A stretch of DNA of 64,000 bases from Pseudomonadota bacterium (GTDB lineage: Bacteria; Pseudomonadota; Gammaproteobacteria; Xanthomonadales; SZUA-38): assembly GCA_039033415.1 (NCBI GenBank), contig JBCCCR010000027.1:1-64000 (forward strand). The letters run 5' to 3'. The notes under the pieces were generated by a model. That model was not told the origin of the DNA, ran no database searches, and was given only the letters and a program-made list of their open reading frames with translations. Below, piece after piece: positions 40,961 through 49,713 of this stretch. Position 1 is the first letter of the stretch; the number at the start of each line of letters is the position of its first letter. The position numbers were made by a program, and so were the translations under genes.

Positions 40961-41887
40961 TCACGGGTGCTGCTCCAGCAGCTGTTGGATCTTGTTCGCC
41001 TGCTCCGGAGAGAGGCCGGGTTGCCGCGCCAGCAGCGTCACGGCCTGCCGCGCAAAGGGCTGCAGCGGGCCGGCGTCAGTGAGCTGGCGCCGCCAGACGG
41101 CGAGCGCTTTTTCGGTGCCCAGCAGCGACGCGAGCTTGAGGCTCAGGGCCGCCCGTTCACCCTGCGGCCAGCGCTCGCTGGCGGTCTGGAGGAGCTGTGC
41201 GTCGCCGGTCAGCTCGACAACCGCAAGTGTGAGGGGCGCCAGCGCGGGATTATTCTCAAGGTGCATCTTGAGCCGGGGGTGCGCCAGAGTTTCTGGCGGC
41301 AGCTCCCGCAGACCTGCTGCCGCGCCGCGGATGGCGGCCTGCTGTGCCGGTGTTCCGCTCAAACGCTTCAGCTCTTCGAGCCGTTGCCATGCGCCTGTCT
41401 GACCACTTTCGATCATCTGCCGTCGCCAGTCTTGCCAGATCCAGGCATTGTGGGTTCCCTCGGCAACGGCGGTGAGCCCGTGGGGATCATGCAGTACCGC
41501 AGCACGTTCGGGATGGGGTGCCAGCACCAGGGCCGGCGCGTCTCTGAGGTAGTCGACCAGCCAGCGGCCGGCTGGCGTGGGTGGCTGATCACGAAGCTGC
41601 AGCAACGTCTGGCGCAACGCGCCCGCGAGCGCTTCGGGCTGGCGGTTTCGCGTGAGCAGGTCCACGAACTCGCGCTCAAACGTTGTGGCCGACTGCGTCA
41701 GCGCTCGCTGGGCCAGCGCCTGGGACAGCGGCCGGGTTGCCGGCTGCTGTGCTGCCGCCGGGTAGACCATCGCAACCGCCAGAACGGCGACCGGCAGCCA
41801 GCGGGTGAGCCTCGGCTTAAAGCCCAGGGCCCGGATTGAGGCCTGCGTCGCTTGGCGCGCCGCTGCCGCGAGTCTGATCAGGACCAT
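40961..41887 (-). CDS. Exported helical hypothetical protein, 308 aa
   Basis: A long basic lead and a hydrophobic stretch ending AAAQQ (residues ~30-46) form a signal peptide. The mature protein is alpha-helical with repeat-like helices, possibly an HEAT/TPR-type solenoid. It ends 21 bp before the M14 peptidase start, indicating co-transcription. No family recognised. Confidence 0.75.
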   Translation of the reverse strand: MVLIRLAAAARQATQASIRALGFKPRLTRWLPVAVLAVAMVYPAAAQQPATRPLSQALAQRALTQSATTFEREFVDLLTRNRQPEALAGALRQTLLQLRDQPPTPAGRWLVDYLRDAPALVLAPHPERAAVLHDPHGLTAVAEGTHNAWIWQDWRRQMIESGQTGAWQRLEELKRLSGTPAQQAAIRGAAAGLRELPPETLAHPRLKMHLENNPALAPLTLAVVELTGDAQLLQTASERWPQGERAALSLKLASLLGTEKALAVWRRQLTDAGPLQPFARQAVTLLARQPGLSPEQANKIQQLLEQHP

Positions 41888-41966
41888 TCGGTGGATGCCT
41901 ATCCTTGACGTTGCAGCAATCTACGAAAACTGCGGTGCCAATGCCAGTACTCCACCCAACGCCGAC

Positions 41967-42353
41967 TTACGGGCGAGCGTTCTCCGCGATAATCAGATCG
42001 AGCTGCTCCAGGGCTTTTTCGGCGTCACCGGTTTCCTTGAAAATGTCGCGCAGCTTGAAACGCACCAGGTTTCGGACCACCCGATCGTTTTCGTAGCTGT
42101 CGAGAATTCGATTGAGATGCTGAACAGCGCTCGGCGCATCGCGCCGCTGCTCGTAAACCTCAAAAATGCCCTCGATGGCCAGAAATACCGCCGCCTCACG
42201 GCGCTCGGCGGTGTCTACCACCTTGTCCGCAAGGCTCAGGTAGTCGTTCATCAGGGTGACAAACTGGGCCGCGTTGGCGTCCTGGGCGCGGACGGGTGTC
42301 AGCCACAGGCTCGCAAGGATGGCGGTCGTCAGCAGGGTTGTGCGTCGAATCAT
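41967..42353 (-). CDS. Exported small helical protein, 128 aa
   Basis: Signal peptide MIRRTTLLTTAILASLWLTPVRA. The mature part is a bundle of helices of TPR-like amphipathic spacing (AAVFLAIEGIFEVYEQ, DAEKALEQLDLII). AGGAGAAACTGCC precedes the ATG. It follows the sigma-factor gene by 41 bp in the same leftward unit. Function unknown. Confidence 0.75.
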   Translation of the reverse strand: MIRRTTLLTTAILASLWLTPVRAQDANAAQFVTLMNDYLSLADKVVDTAERREAAVFLAIEGIFEVYEQRRDAPSAVQHLNRILDSYENDRVVRNLVRFKLRDIFKETGDAEKALEQLDLIIAENARP

Positions 42354-42394
42354 GGCAGTTTCTCCTTTGGGTCAGTGATAGTTAGGTGTACGGT

Positions 42395-42928
42395 TTAGGG
42401 AATCACAAAGTGTTTTCGCAGCTGTTTCAGGGCCCGCGACCGATGGGTTTTGACCGACCCACCGCTGATGCCTAAGGCCCGCGCCGTCTCGTCGTTGCTC
42501 AGCCCCTCCAGCTCTCGAAAGATGATGACGTCACGCTGCCGCTCCGGCAGGCGGGCGAGCGCTGCCGCCAAGGTTCGGAGCAGGGCGGCGTCTTCCCCAG
42601 CCGCCGTCTCCGGTACGTGCGGCGCTGGCTCCTGGTGGTGCTCCTCTAGTGCCACCTCGCGGCGCAGCCGGCGCTGCTGATCTCGAGCGAGATTGGCGGC
42701 GATCCGGAACAGAAACGTCGTGAATCTAGCGCCTTTGAAAAACGGTTTGCGCCGGGTGGCGACCCGCAGAAACACCTCCTGGGTCAGATCTTCTGCGGTG
42801 GCGCGGCTGCCCGTCTGCGAGAGCAGCACGCGAAAGACAAAGTCCCGGTGGCGACGGAAGAGCTGGTCCATCGCTTCGGGATCCGCGCGGCTGGCCAGAT
42901 CCCAGTCATCAACTGGGGTAGCGGTCAC
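42395..42928 (-). CDS. ECF-type RNA polymerase sigma factor, 177 aa
   Basis: Region 2 is RHRDFVFRVLLSQTGSRATA with DLTQEVFLRV (residues ~24-55), and region 4 is LARLPERQRDVIIFRELEGL with a helix-turn-helix in ALGISGGSVKTHRSRALKQL (~125-170). GTG start at 42928. It should direct transcription of its own cluster or envelope-stress targets. The adjacent membrane protein could act as anti-sigma factor. Confidence 0.93.
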   Translation of the reverse strand: MTATPVDDWDLASRADPEAMDQLFRRHRDFVFRVLLSQTGSRATAEDLTQEVFLRVATRRKPFFKGARFTTFLFRIAANLARDQQRRLRREVALEEHHQEPAPHVPETAAGEDAALLRTLAAALARLPERQRDVIIFRELEGLSNDETARALGISGGSVKTHRSRALKQLRKHFVIP

Positions 42929-42942
42929 CGAGCCGTCAGTGC

Positions 42943-43326
42943 TCAGCCGACGATCTCGCTGGACTTCAGCTGAACGCTGGCTTCGGTCTGATCGGCTGCA
43001 AAGCCTGACTGCTTCGCGGGACGGGGCGGCAGACGGGTCAGGGTGAGAGCGCCTGTCCCGGGTGCCGCTTCGCCAGGCAGCGCGCTGCGCGCCTGCTTGA
43101 GGGCGCTGTAGGCACTGGGCCTAGGCTTGTAGTCCGCCCCAAAGGCGGATTCGGTCGCCAGCTTCGGCAGCAGCACTGCCGCCACAAGGGCCGCTGCGGC
43201 GGCGCCGGCAAAGAGCAGGGGCGGGCGCGCAAAGCGTCGTCGGGGCTCGGGCCACGCAGGCGTTGGCCCGGCATACCGCTGCTGCTGGAGGACGTCGATG
43301 GCTTGGCGAAGTTCGGGTGCGTTCAT
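42943..43326 (-). CDS. Single-span membrane protein, possible anti-sigma factor, 127 aa
   Basis: The short N-terminal helix (MNAPELRQAIDVLQQQR) and a transmembrane segment at residues ~37-55 give the topology of a minimal anti-sigma factor, with a ~70-residue periplasmic tail. It precedes the sigma gene by 14 bp, the reverse of the usual sigma-then-anti-sigma order. No zinc-binding anti-sigma motif is present, so the role is inferred from context. Confidence 0.6.
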   Translation of the reverse strand: MNAPELRQAIDVLQQQRYAGPTPAWPEPRRRFARPPLLFAGAAAAALVAAVLLPKLATESAFGADYKPRPSAYSALKQARSALPGEAAPGTGALTLTRLPPRPAKQSGFAADQTEASVQLKSSEIVG

Positions 43327-43460
43327 GGCGGTTTCTCGGGTTTGCGCTAAGTTAATGCATATGGCCGGGTTTTGGTTGACGTCGATTCAATAAATTCGGG
43401 CATTGCCACGCCGCGACCGACCTACGATACTTACGGTAGAGAAACCAGAGGAATAAACCG

Positions 43461-44981
43461 ATGCGTTGGATCATCTTTTTGCTGGGGTTGGGGCTCGCCG
43501 GCCAGACCGGGGCCCAAATTGACCTGCGTCTGACGGAGGTGGTTCAGCTCAGTAACGTGGTCGATATCCGGCACGCCGGGGACAACAGTCAGCGGGTCTT
43601 CCTGGTCGACAAACGCGGCGAGATTCGCATTTTGCAGGACGGCACGCTGCTGGAAACCCCGTTCCTGGATATCGACGCCCGGGTCGGGGTCACGTTTAAC
43701 GAGCAGGGTTTGTTGAGTCTGGCCTTTGCACCCGACTACGCCAGCTCCGGTCTTTTTTATGCCTACTACACCGATAACTTGGGCAGCACGGTCCTGTCGC
43801 GGTTCCAGGTGACGGCCGATCCCAATATAGCTGACCCGGCTTCGGAAGAGATCCTGCTGACCATGATCCAGCCCGATGTCAACCACAATGGTGGCCGACT
43901 GGCGTTTGGGCCCGACGGCTTGCTCTACCTGAGCGTGGGTGACGGCGGTGGCGCCAATGATCAATACAACAACGGCCAGGATCGCGGCACGCTGCTGGGG
44001 ACAATTCTCCGGCTGGACGTGAGCCAACCGGGGCCGTACCAGATTCCAGCTGGCAACCCGTTTCTCAACGATGCTGAGGGCCGAAACGAAATCTGGGCGT
44101 ACGGCCTGCGCAACCCGTGGCGGATCACCTTCGATGACGCGAACGGTGATCTTTATATCGCTGACGTGGGCCAGAACGCGATTGAAGAAATCAACGTTCA
44201 GTTGGCGGCTTCCGCCGGCGGCGAGAACTATGGATGGCCGCTGTTTGAAGGCGGCAGCGGGGGTGACCCAAGCCTGACCTTTCCCGTTTTTGACTACGAG
44301 CACGGCGACGGCGAGTGCTCGGTGACCGGCGGTGAGGTCTACCGAGGCGCTGACTACCCGGCACTGCAGGGCCGGTACGTTTACGGCGACTTCTGCAGCG
44401 GCCGGATCTGGTCGCTGCAGCAGGTGAACGGACAGTGGGAAAACGAGCTGCTGCTGGACTCGGGCACCATCGGCAACATCCTGACGTTTGGCCAGGACCA
44501 GCGGGGCAATATCTACGTTTCGGCGTCGCGGGATCTGCGCGGCCGGATCTTTCTATTGAGCGATGGCGATGTGGTGGAAGGCTCGGGCCTGGCCTGGGAC
44601 GGCAGCCTGTCGGGCACCTACACCGTAGAGGGTCTGAACGATCAGGGGTTTTTTGTCACCGTTGGGAACAACGCCTCGGGAAGCTTTCTGTTTATCGCCT
44701 GGTTCACGTTTGACGAGGCCGGCGAGCCCCTTTGGCTGGTCGGGGTGAGCTTCTTTGACGCCGGGCAGACAGAAGTCACGCTGAATATGGAGCGGGTCTC
44801 AGGGCTCCCGTTTCTCGACTTCTCCGACAACTCTGGAGACCGTGAATCGTATGGCGACATGATTTTCCGTGCCCCGCAGTGCGGTGAGCTGCAGGCGGAC
44901 TATGACTTCGGCAGCCGCGGCAGCGGCACACTCGACCTGAGTCTTTTGACCAACATCGAAGGTCGCGACTGCGGCGGCTGA
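43461..44981 (+). CDS. Exported PQQ-type sugar dehydrogenase with C-terminal module, 506 aa
   Basis: Signal peptide at residues 1-18. The six-bladed GSDH propeller is recognised by GLLSLAFAPDY, NHNGGRLAFGPDGLLYLSVG, WAYGLRNPWRITF and GENYGWPLFEG (residues ~70-270). Members oxidise sugars with pyrroloquinoline quinone. From ~371 a C-terminal module (GFFVTV, AWFTFDEAGEPLW, a lone Cys, LLTNIEGRDC) matches the two in the nearby M14 peptidase. AGAGGA precedes the ATG. Confidence 0.87.
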   Translation: MRWIIFLLGLGLAGQTGAQIDLRLTEVVQLSNVVDIRHAGDNSQRVFLVDKRGEIRILQDGTLLETPFLDIDARVGVTFNEQGLLSLAFAPDYASSGLFYAYYTDNLGSTVLSRFQVTADPNIADPASEEILLTMIQPDVNHNGGRLAFGPDGLLYLSVGDGGGANDQYNNGQDRGTLLGTILRLDVSQPGPYQIPAGNPFLNDAEGRNEIWAYGLRNPWRITFDDANGDLYIADVGQNAIEEINVQLAASAGGENYGWPLFEGGSGGDPSLTFPVFDYEHGDGECSVTGGEVYRGADYPALQGRYVYGDFCSGRIWSLQQVNGQWENELLLDSGTIGNILTFGQDQRGNIYVSASRDLRGRIFLLSDGDVVEGSGLAWDGSLSGTYTVEGLNDQGFFVTVGNNASGSFLFIAWFTFDEAGEPLWLVGVSFFDAGQTEVTLNMERVSGLPFLDFSDNSGDRESYGDMIFRAPQCGELQADYDFGSRGSGTLDLSLLTNIEGRDCGG

Positions 44982-45070
44982 TCGTTTCGCGGGAACGTTC
45001 CGACGCCGGGCGATGCCCGATCGGAGCGCTGCGGGTATCATGGGGCGGAGCAACCAGGAAGGAACGCCTC

Positions 45071-47227
45071 ATGAGACGGTCATTGGCTTTGGCGGCGGCG
45101 GCGCTCGCCGCCGCGGCGCTTTGCGGCTGTAATACCTCTACTGAACCCGAGGGTGGATCTGCGCTAACCGGACCGCCGGAACGTCGAGCGCTAACCGACG
45201 TCCCCCATGTAGCTTGGCTGAGCCGCGAATTGCCGCCGGAGACGATCGGTTATTTTCGCGTGCCGTTGCTGTGGGATGGACTTTCCCAGCCCGGCGGGGA
45301 CGCGATGAATAACGTCAAGGCCAGCGCCGCGCATCAGGCGCAGCTGGCAAAGATCCGCCAGGGCCTGACCGACAACATCTGGAGCCAGCTGCCGCCCGTC
45401 GCCGCCGCGCCGCTAAAGCTGTTGTTTGACGCCATCGACTCGCCGCTGGAAGTGGCCGCGACGTTGCCGCCTGACGGATCGCTGGTACCCAACTTCCTGA
45501 TCGGGGCGAGCCTCAGGCTGTCGGGCGATCAGACATTCCCTGAACTGCTGGAGGATCTGCTTTCCCTTCACCCTCAGCTCCGGCGTCTTTCGCCGGAAGA
45601 CGAGCAGGGGGTCTCTACCATCCTCGCCGGTCCGCTGCCCGTATACGTCCATTATGCTGCGGACAACAAGCGACTCCGGATGTTCACCGGCGCATCCGCC
45701 ACCGCCCAGTATTTCCGCGAACGCCTGGCAGCTGAGCCAACCGACAACCCGGTTCATGCGTGGGAACAGCCTCGGGACCAAAGCGGGCGGGGACTTTCCA
45801 TGTGGGTCGACATCGCGCGGCTGTGGCCGCAGGTCAGCCCGATGGTGCCCGCCGAGGAACGCCAGCGGCTGGACGCACTGGGAATCAGCGCCATGGAGGC
45901 TCTCCACCTGGCCAGCGTGGCTCGAGACGGCCACGGACAGCTGCTGCTTGAGCTCAAGATGCCCGAGGTGGGTTTCCGGAAGCTCTTGCCGCGTCCTTCG
46001 GCTGCCGTGGGGCTCAAGTCTGCAGGACCGCCAGATCTGATGGTGCGCATTGCGCTGCCCACGGCAGAGGACCTCGCCGCGGGTATGGCGCTGTTCCGCA
46101 CTCAGCTGCCCGACCCCACGGAATTTGCTGACGCGATGGCGCAGGTGAACGAAGGCTTGTCGCTGATTCTGGGCGCAGATCCCAGCCTGCTCCTGCAGGC
46201 GCTTGGGCCGCAGTATGTCTACATGAGCGACCAGTCGGGCGTCTGGGGCGGCTACCAGGTCCGGGATCAAGGGGCGATGGACGAGCTGCTGGAAGCCCTG
46301 CAGACCTCCTCCGGCAACCGAATCGAGCGCCGCACGACCGGCGGCGAAACGGTTTCCTATCTGAAACTCCCGACCTCATTTCCCTTCGATGAGGAGCTGG
46401 CCGCGGAGGACGTGCCGCCGCCGGTCAAGCTGGCGCTGGAGGTCACCGACCGCATTTCGGCCCATCTTTTCTGGCAGGACGAGGACGACTACATGGTCGC
46501 AGCCTCGGTGCCGCAGGTGCTGATGTCTCGCAGCTCGCTGGGGGCCGCGTACGACGTGGACCGCTGGCTCACAGAGTCGGTGGGTGTCGACCCGGAGAAG
46601 TCCGTTTTGCTGCTGGCTAAACGCAATGCCTACGGTGCGCGCGATGCGTACCATTTCTATCTCGAGCTGCTGATGGTACTCGCCGATCTGGCCAACGTGT
46701 CGATCGATCCGTTTGAGCTGCCGACCTGGCAGGACGCGGGTCCGGGTGATCCGGGCGGCATAGCGCTGGGGTTGGACTCAAGCCCCGAGAGCCTGGCATT
46801 GCACCTGACCTACCAGGCCTCGCCGCTCGAGGTGCTGGGCGGGGGCAACGCCATGGTGGTTGCGGCCGGTCTTGGGATTGTGAGCGCCGTGGCAATCCCG
46901 GCGTATCAGGACTACCAGGTGCGCGCCCAGGTTTCTGCCGCCATGCTTTCGGTCGGTTCGCAGCAGCTTGCCGTTGAGATGCACTACCTCGAGGAAAGGC
47001 GCTTCCCCGATAGCCTCGACGACCAGCCTCAACTTGCCGGCGCGGAGGTCGACTACAACGCGGAGACTGGTGCGTTGATCATTGAATTTGGCGAAGGGGC
47101 TCCCGGGCCGCTGGCTTTCGGTTCGCTGGAGTTTCTGCCTAGCGTGGACGCCGACGGTATGGTCACCTGGAGCTGCTTTAGCGCCACGCTGCCGGACAAG
47201 GTGCTGCCCGCCAGCTGTCGGGAGTAG
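45071..47227 (+). CDS. Lipoprotein fused to a type IV pilin-like domain, 718 aa
   Basis: The N-terminus is a lipoprotein signal with lipobox LCGC (Cys at ~residue 19). Residues ~30-590 form a large periplasmic domain that vaguely resembles DUF3352-like proteins. From ~595 the sequence becomes pilin-like: GIVSAVAIPAYQDYQVRAQV followed by a globular part ending VTWSCFSATLPDKVLPASC, the disulfide loop of type IVa pilins. The prepilin GF-TLIE cleavage site is absent, so it cannot be processed as a normal pilin. GGAACG precedes the ATG. Confidence 0.8.
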   Translation: MRRSLALAAAALAAAALCGCNTSTEPEGGSALTGPPERRALTDVPHVAWLSRELPPETIGYFRVPLLWDGLSQPGGDAMNNVKASAAHQAQLAKIRQGLTDNIWSQLPPVAAAPLKLLFDAIDSPLEVAATLPPDGSLVPNFLIGASLRLSGDQTFPELLEDLLSLHPQLRRLSPEDEQGVSTILAGPLPVYVHYAADNKRLRMFTGASATAQYFRERLAAEPTDNPVHAWEQPRDQSGRGLSMWVDIARLWPQVSPMVPAEERQRLDALGISAMEALHLASVARDGHGQLLLELKMPEVGFRKLLPRPSAAVGLKSAGPPDLMVRIALPTAEDLAAGMALFRTQLPDPTEFADAMAQVNEGLSLILGADPSLLLQALGPQYVYMSDQSGVWGGYQVRDQGAMDELLEALQTSSGNRIERRTTGGETVSYLKLPTSFPFDEELAAEDVPPPVKLALEVTDRISAHLFWQDEDDYMVAASVPQVLMSRSSLGAAYDVDRWLTESVGVDPEKSVLLLAKRNAYGARDAYHFYLELLMVLADLANVSIDPFELPTWQDAGPGDPGGIALGLDSSPESLALHLTYQASPLEVLGGGNAMVVAAGLGIVSAVAIPAYQDYQVRAQVSAAMLSVGSQQLAVEMHYLEERRFPDSLDDQPQLAGAEVDYNAETGALIIEFGEGAPGPLAFGSLEFLPSVDADGMVTWSCFSATLPDKVLPASCRE

Positions 47228-47254
47228 GAGCTGGCTAGTGAGCCAGACGGTTCA

Positions 47255-47614
47255 CTAGCGCTGCTCAAGGCTGAAGCGAAACGTGCGGCAATAGTTGGCC
47301 GCCACCGAATCATTGCCGCGGCGGGCCGGCTTAAACGACGCCTTGCGGACGGCTTTGAGGGTGGGTTTGCTGAACAGGTCGTTAGACGACTGCACCACCT
47401 GTGGGTTTCTGACCTTGCCGCGTTTGTCGACGGTAAAGCAGGCGACGGTTCGACCGCTCAGTTCGCGGCGAATGGCGTTGCGGGGATAGTCGGGAGTGGG
47501 CACCCGCACGGGTACCGGCGGGACGTCGAGCGGCAGTTCATCAGCACCGTTGACTGGCGGCTGGTCTTCGACCAGCGTCGCTGACGCCAGCACCAGCAGC
47601 AGCTCAGGGATCAT
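47255..47614 (-). CDS. TonB C-terminal-domain protein, 119 aa
   Basis: A hydrophobic N-terminus, a Pro-rich stretch (residues 19-42) and a TonB-like C-terminal domain: TPDYPRNAIRRELSGRTVACF, then KVRNPQVVQSS and RKASFKPARRG. No long periplasmic linker, so it is a minimal energy-transducer-like or periplasmic protein. Starts within the 3' end of the TPR gene (11-bp overlap). Confidence 0.8.
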   Translation of the reverse strand: MIPELLLVLASATLVEDQPPVNGADELPLDVPPVPVRVPTPDYPRNAIRRELSGRTVACFTVDKRGKVRNPQVVQSSNDLFSKPTLKAVRKASFKPARRGNDSVAANYCRTFRFSLEQR

Positions 47615-48122
47615 CGGAGATCGTTACCGTCGGCCGGTAGCGCTCCAGCCGAGCAGCGTCCAGCACGCGCAGCAGCGTCTGAGAATTGGGCCGAATCTTG
47701 AGGCCTGCCTCAACCGCTGCCTCGGCCTCCTCGAGCCGACCGAGATTCAGCAGCACGTTGGCCCGGTTGCTGTGGGCCCGCCACTGGTTGGGTTTTAGCT
47801 CCAGCGCGAGGTCACATTGCTCCAGCGCCAGATCAAAATGCTCTAGCTTGATGTGGCCGGCGCACAGGTTGGAGTATGCAGCGGAGCGCTCGCTGTCGGA
47901 TCTGGCCATGCGAAGCCCAATTTCTGTGAGGCGCACGCCCTCGGCATAGTCTCCAGCGAGCAGCGCCATCGAGCCATCAGCAAGGAAGGTGTTGTCGGGT
48001 CCAATCACGGTGCGGCTGCCGCTGACCCCGGTGCTGCCCACGCCCGCAGTTGCCCTTGCGGTGTCAGGGGCACCGCCCGGCGCCGCCAGGGCGGCAGCAA
48101 TGAGCGTCACAAACAGCATCAT
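47604..48122 (-). CDS. Exported TPR protein, 172 aa
   Basis: Signal peptide (MMLFVTLIAAALAAPGGA). Two to three tetratricopeptide repeats occupy residues ~50-155, e.g. AAYSNLCAGHIKLEHFDLAL and RAHSNRANVLLNLGRLEEAE. It forms a two-gene unit with the TonB-like protein that overlaps its 3' end, suggesting a shared periplasmic role. Confidence 0.8.
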   Translation of the reverse strand: MMLFVTLIAAALAAPGGAPDTARATAGVGSTGVSGSRTVIGPDNTFLADGSMALLAGDYAEGVRLTEIGLRMARSDSERSAAYSNLCAGHIKLEHFDLALEQCDLALELKPNQWRAHSNRANVLLNLGRLEEAEAAVEAGLKIRPNSQTLLRVLDAARLERYRPTVTISDDP

Positions 48123-48186
48123 CCACGAGTATAGCAGGCGGGTGCGGTTCGCCGTTTCGGGTTTTCCGACGAAAGCGCGACTGAAC

Positions 48187-48714
48187 CTAAGGTGCAGCGG
48201 ATTCCGGATACGCCGTTGCGGCCGGGGAGAAGTCAGGCCGCCGGCGCAGTCGATCCGCCGTCATCCATAGGGTAGCAATCAGACCCCAACCCAGCCCGAT
48301 GACGACTCCAGCGTCGGCAATCCCCCGCCAGGGTTGCGGCACCAGCTTCAGCAGCAGCACCAGGCACACGATCATAACCGTGAGCAGCCAGGCCGTGATC
48401 ACAACTCGCCGCGGTGCCGCAAAAAAGCCCATCGCGTAAAACGGCGCGAGTAGACATTGCGTCAGCGTCCCGGCTCGGCGAAGAGCCAGCACGCGGTCGG
48501 CGAAGCGCGGGGAGAACTTCAGCTGAAAACCCCGATAGCCCTCCGTGTAGGCCATAAACAGGGCACCAGCGGACAGGACCAGCCAGTGATGCCACGTAAA
48601 CGTGTAGGTAAAGCCCTCGAGGGTACGCGCCGTAAGCCTCAGCAGCGCAACGCCAAGCAGTAAAGAAAAGCCTGTGATGGCCCAGGCGACAGCCAGGCGT
48701 CTCAACAGCGTCAT
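48187..48714 (-). CDS. Integral membrane protein, 175 aa
   Basis: Four hydrophobic segments (residues ~9-28, 42-56, ~105-122, ~135-152) with a Trp/Tyr-rich loop after the second (TEGYRGFQLKFSPRFADR). The GYRGFQ.FSPR stretch seems conserved in small membrane proteins of marine gammaproteobacteria, but I cannot name the family. Standalone, leftward. Confidence 0.75.
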   Translation of the reverse strand: MTLLRRLAVAWAITGFSLLLGVALLRLTARTLEGFTYTFTWHHWLVLSAGALFMAYTEGYRGFQLKFSPRFADRVLALRRAGTLTQCLLAPFYAMGFFAAPRRVVITAWLLTVMIVCLVLLLKLVPQPWRGIADAGVVIGLGWGLIATLWMTADRLRRRPDFSPAATAYPESAAP

Positions 48715-48857
48715 GGAATAGCGGATCCCGGAACAGCCGAATCGTTAGCAGGACCCGCATCTTGTCAGGGACGCGCGTCCGGCTCAAGCATCGTCAAGCA
48801 TTTGGGGCGCTGGCGCCGGAGTTGGGCGGTGTAAGGACGCAACCTGCCCAGAAACGC

Positions 48858-48884
48858 GCAGGCCGGCGAAGTTCGCCGGCCTGC
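48858..48884 (-). terminator. Strong hairpin downstream of the beta-helix gene
   Basis: A perfect 12-bp stem (GCAGGCCGGCGA) with a 3-nt loop lies 22 bp beyond the stop of the leftward gene at 48906. The minus strand continues GCGTTTCTGGG, so the T-run is poor. It may terminate transcription or protect the mRNA end. Confidence 0.5.
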
Positions 48885-48905
48885 TGTGCGGGGACTGGTG
48901 GCCCC

Positions 48906-49589
48906 TTATCTCATGTCTCCGCGCTGGACCTCTTCGCCGAAGATCTCGCCGACGGTTGCGCTCGGGTGCACCGTGAGCTTCACCGGCTTCTCAAAATAGA
49001 GATCGCCGTGGATGACGGTGTTGGCACCGATGACAATTTGATTTGGCTTGGACTTTTTGCGATTCCAGCCCCAGCCTTTGGACTTGGTCACCCTCAGGTC
49101 GCCGAGCACTTCGGTGTTGACCAGCTCGAGGTCGCCGTTATAGGTTTCCACGCTGCCCTGAACCGTGGTGCCCGTCATGTCGATGCCGCCGTTGACGGTT
49201 TTCACGTCCTCGCCGATGGTCACCCCCTGGTTAGTGCGGATCCGTCCGTTGACGCTCTCAACGCTCTGGGAAACGATTACGTCCGATTCGAGGTCGATCG
49301 AACCATTCACCACCTCAATGGCGTTGACGCTGGCGCCGCTGCGCAGCTTGACCGACCCGTTGACTGACTCGATGTTTTTAACCAGCGCACCACTGCCGAC
49401 ACGGATAGCGCCATTGACCGAATCGATGTCGCCGATTTCGGCGTCGCGCCCGATCTGGACGCTCTTGTTGACCGAGTTATAGTCAGAGTTCGGCGCCGAC
49501 ACGCCGTCTTCGACCTTGATGTTGGCGCCGAACGCTGAGGTGCAGCTCAACAGAATGGATGCGGTAAGAATTAGGCCGGTGCGTTTCAT
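48906..49589 (-). CDS. Exported beta-helix repeat protein, 227 aa
   Basis: Signal peptide ending SAFGA. Seven repeats of about 20 residues centred on VNG (SVNKSVQIG, SVNGAIRVG, SVNGSVKLR, VVNGSIDLE, SVNGRIRTN, TVNGGIDMT, TYNGDLELV) predict a right-handed beta-helix like DUF4097 or bactofilin-type proteins. A basic loop (KGWGWNRKKSKPN) interrupts near the end. Periplasmic or surface structural role inferred. Confidence 0.8.
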   Translation of the reverse strand: MKRTGLILTASILLSCTSAFGANIKVEDGVSAPNSDYNSVNKSVQIGRDAEIGDIDSVNGAIRVGSGALVKNIESVNGSVKLRSGASVNAIEVVNGSIDLESDVIVSQSVESVNGRIRTNQGVTIGEDVKTVNGGIDMTGTTVQGSVETYNGDLELVNTEVLGDLRVTKSKGWGWNRKKSKPNQIVIGANTVIHGDLYFEKPVKLTVHPSATVGEIFGEEVQRGDMR

Positions 49590-49713
49590 GATGTCTCCCT
49601 TGGACTCGCTTTTTGGAGCAGCGCTATGGCTGCTGTTGCTGGGGGGTTGGACGATCAGGCGGGCAAAAGGGTTTAATTTGTCTTCCAGCCGCTGCTCTTA
49701 AGATCTCAGAATC

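Noticed and set aside
43431-44303. 290-residue open frame on the minus strand
   Set aside because: Antisense shadow of the PQQ-type dehydrogenase propeller.
45413-46270. 285-residue open frame on the minus strand
   Set aside because: Antisense to the lipoprotein-pilin gene, no start signal, no motif.
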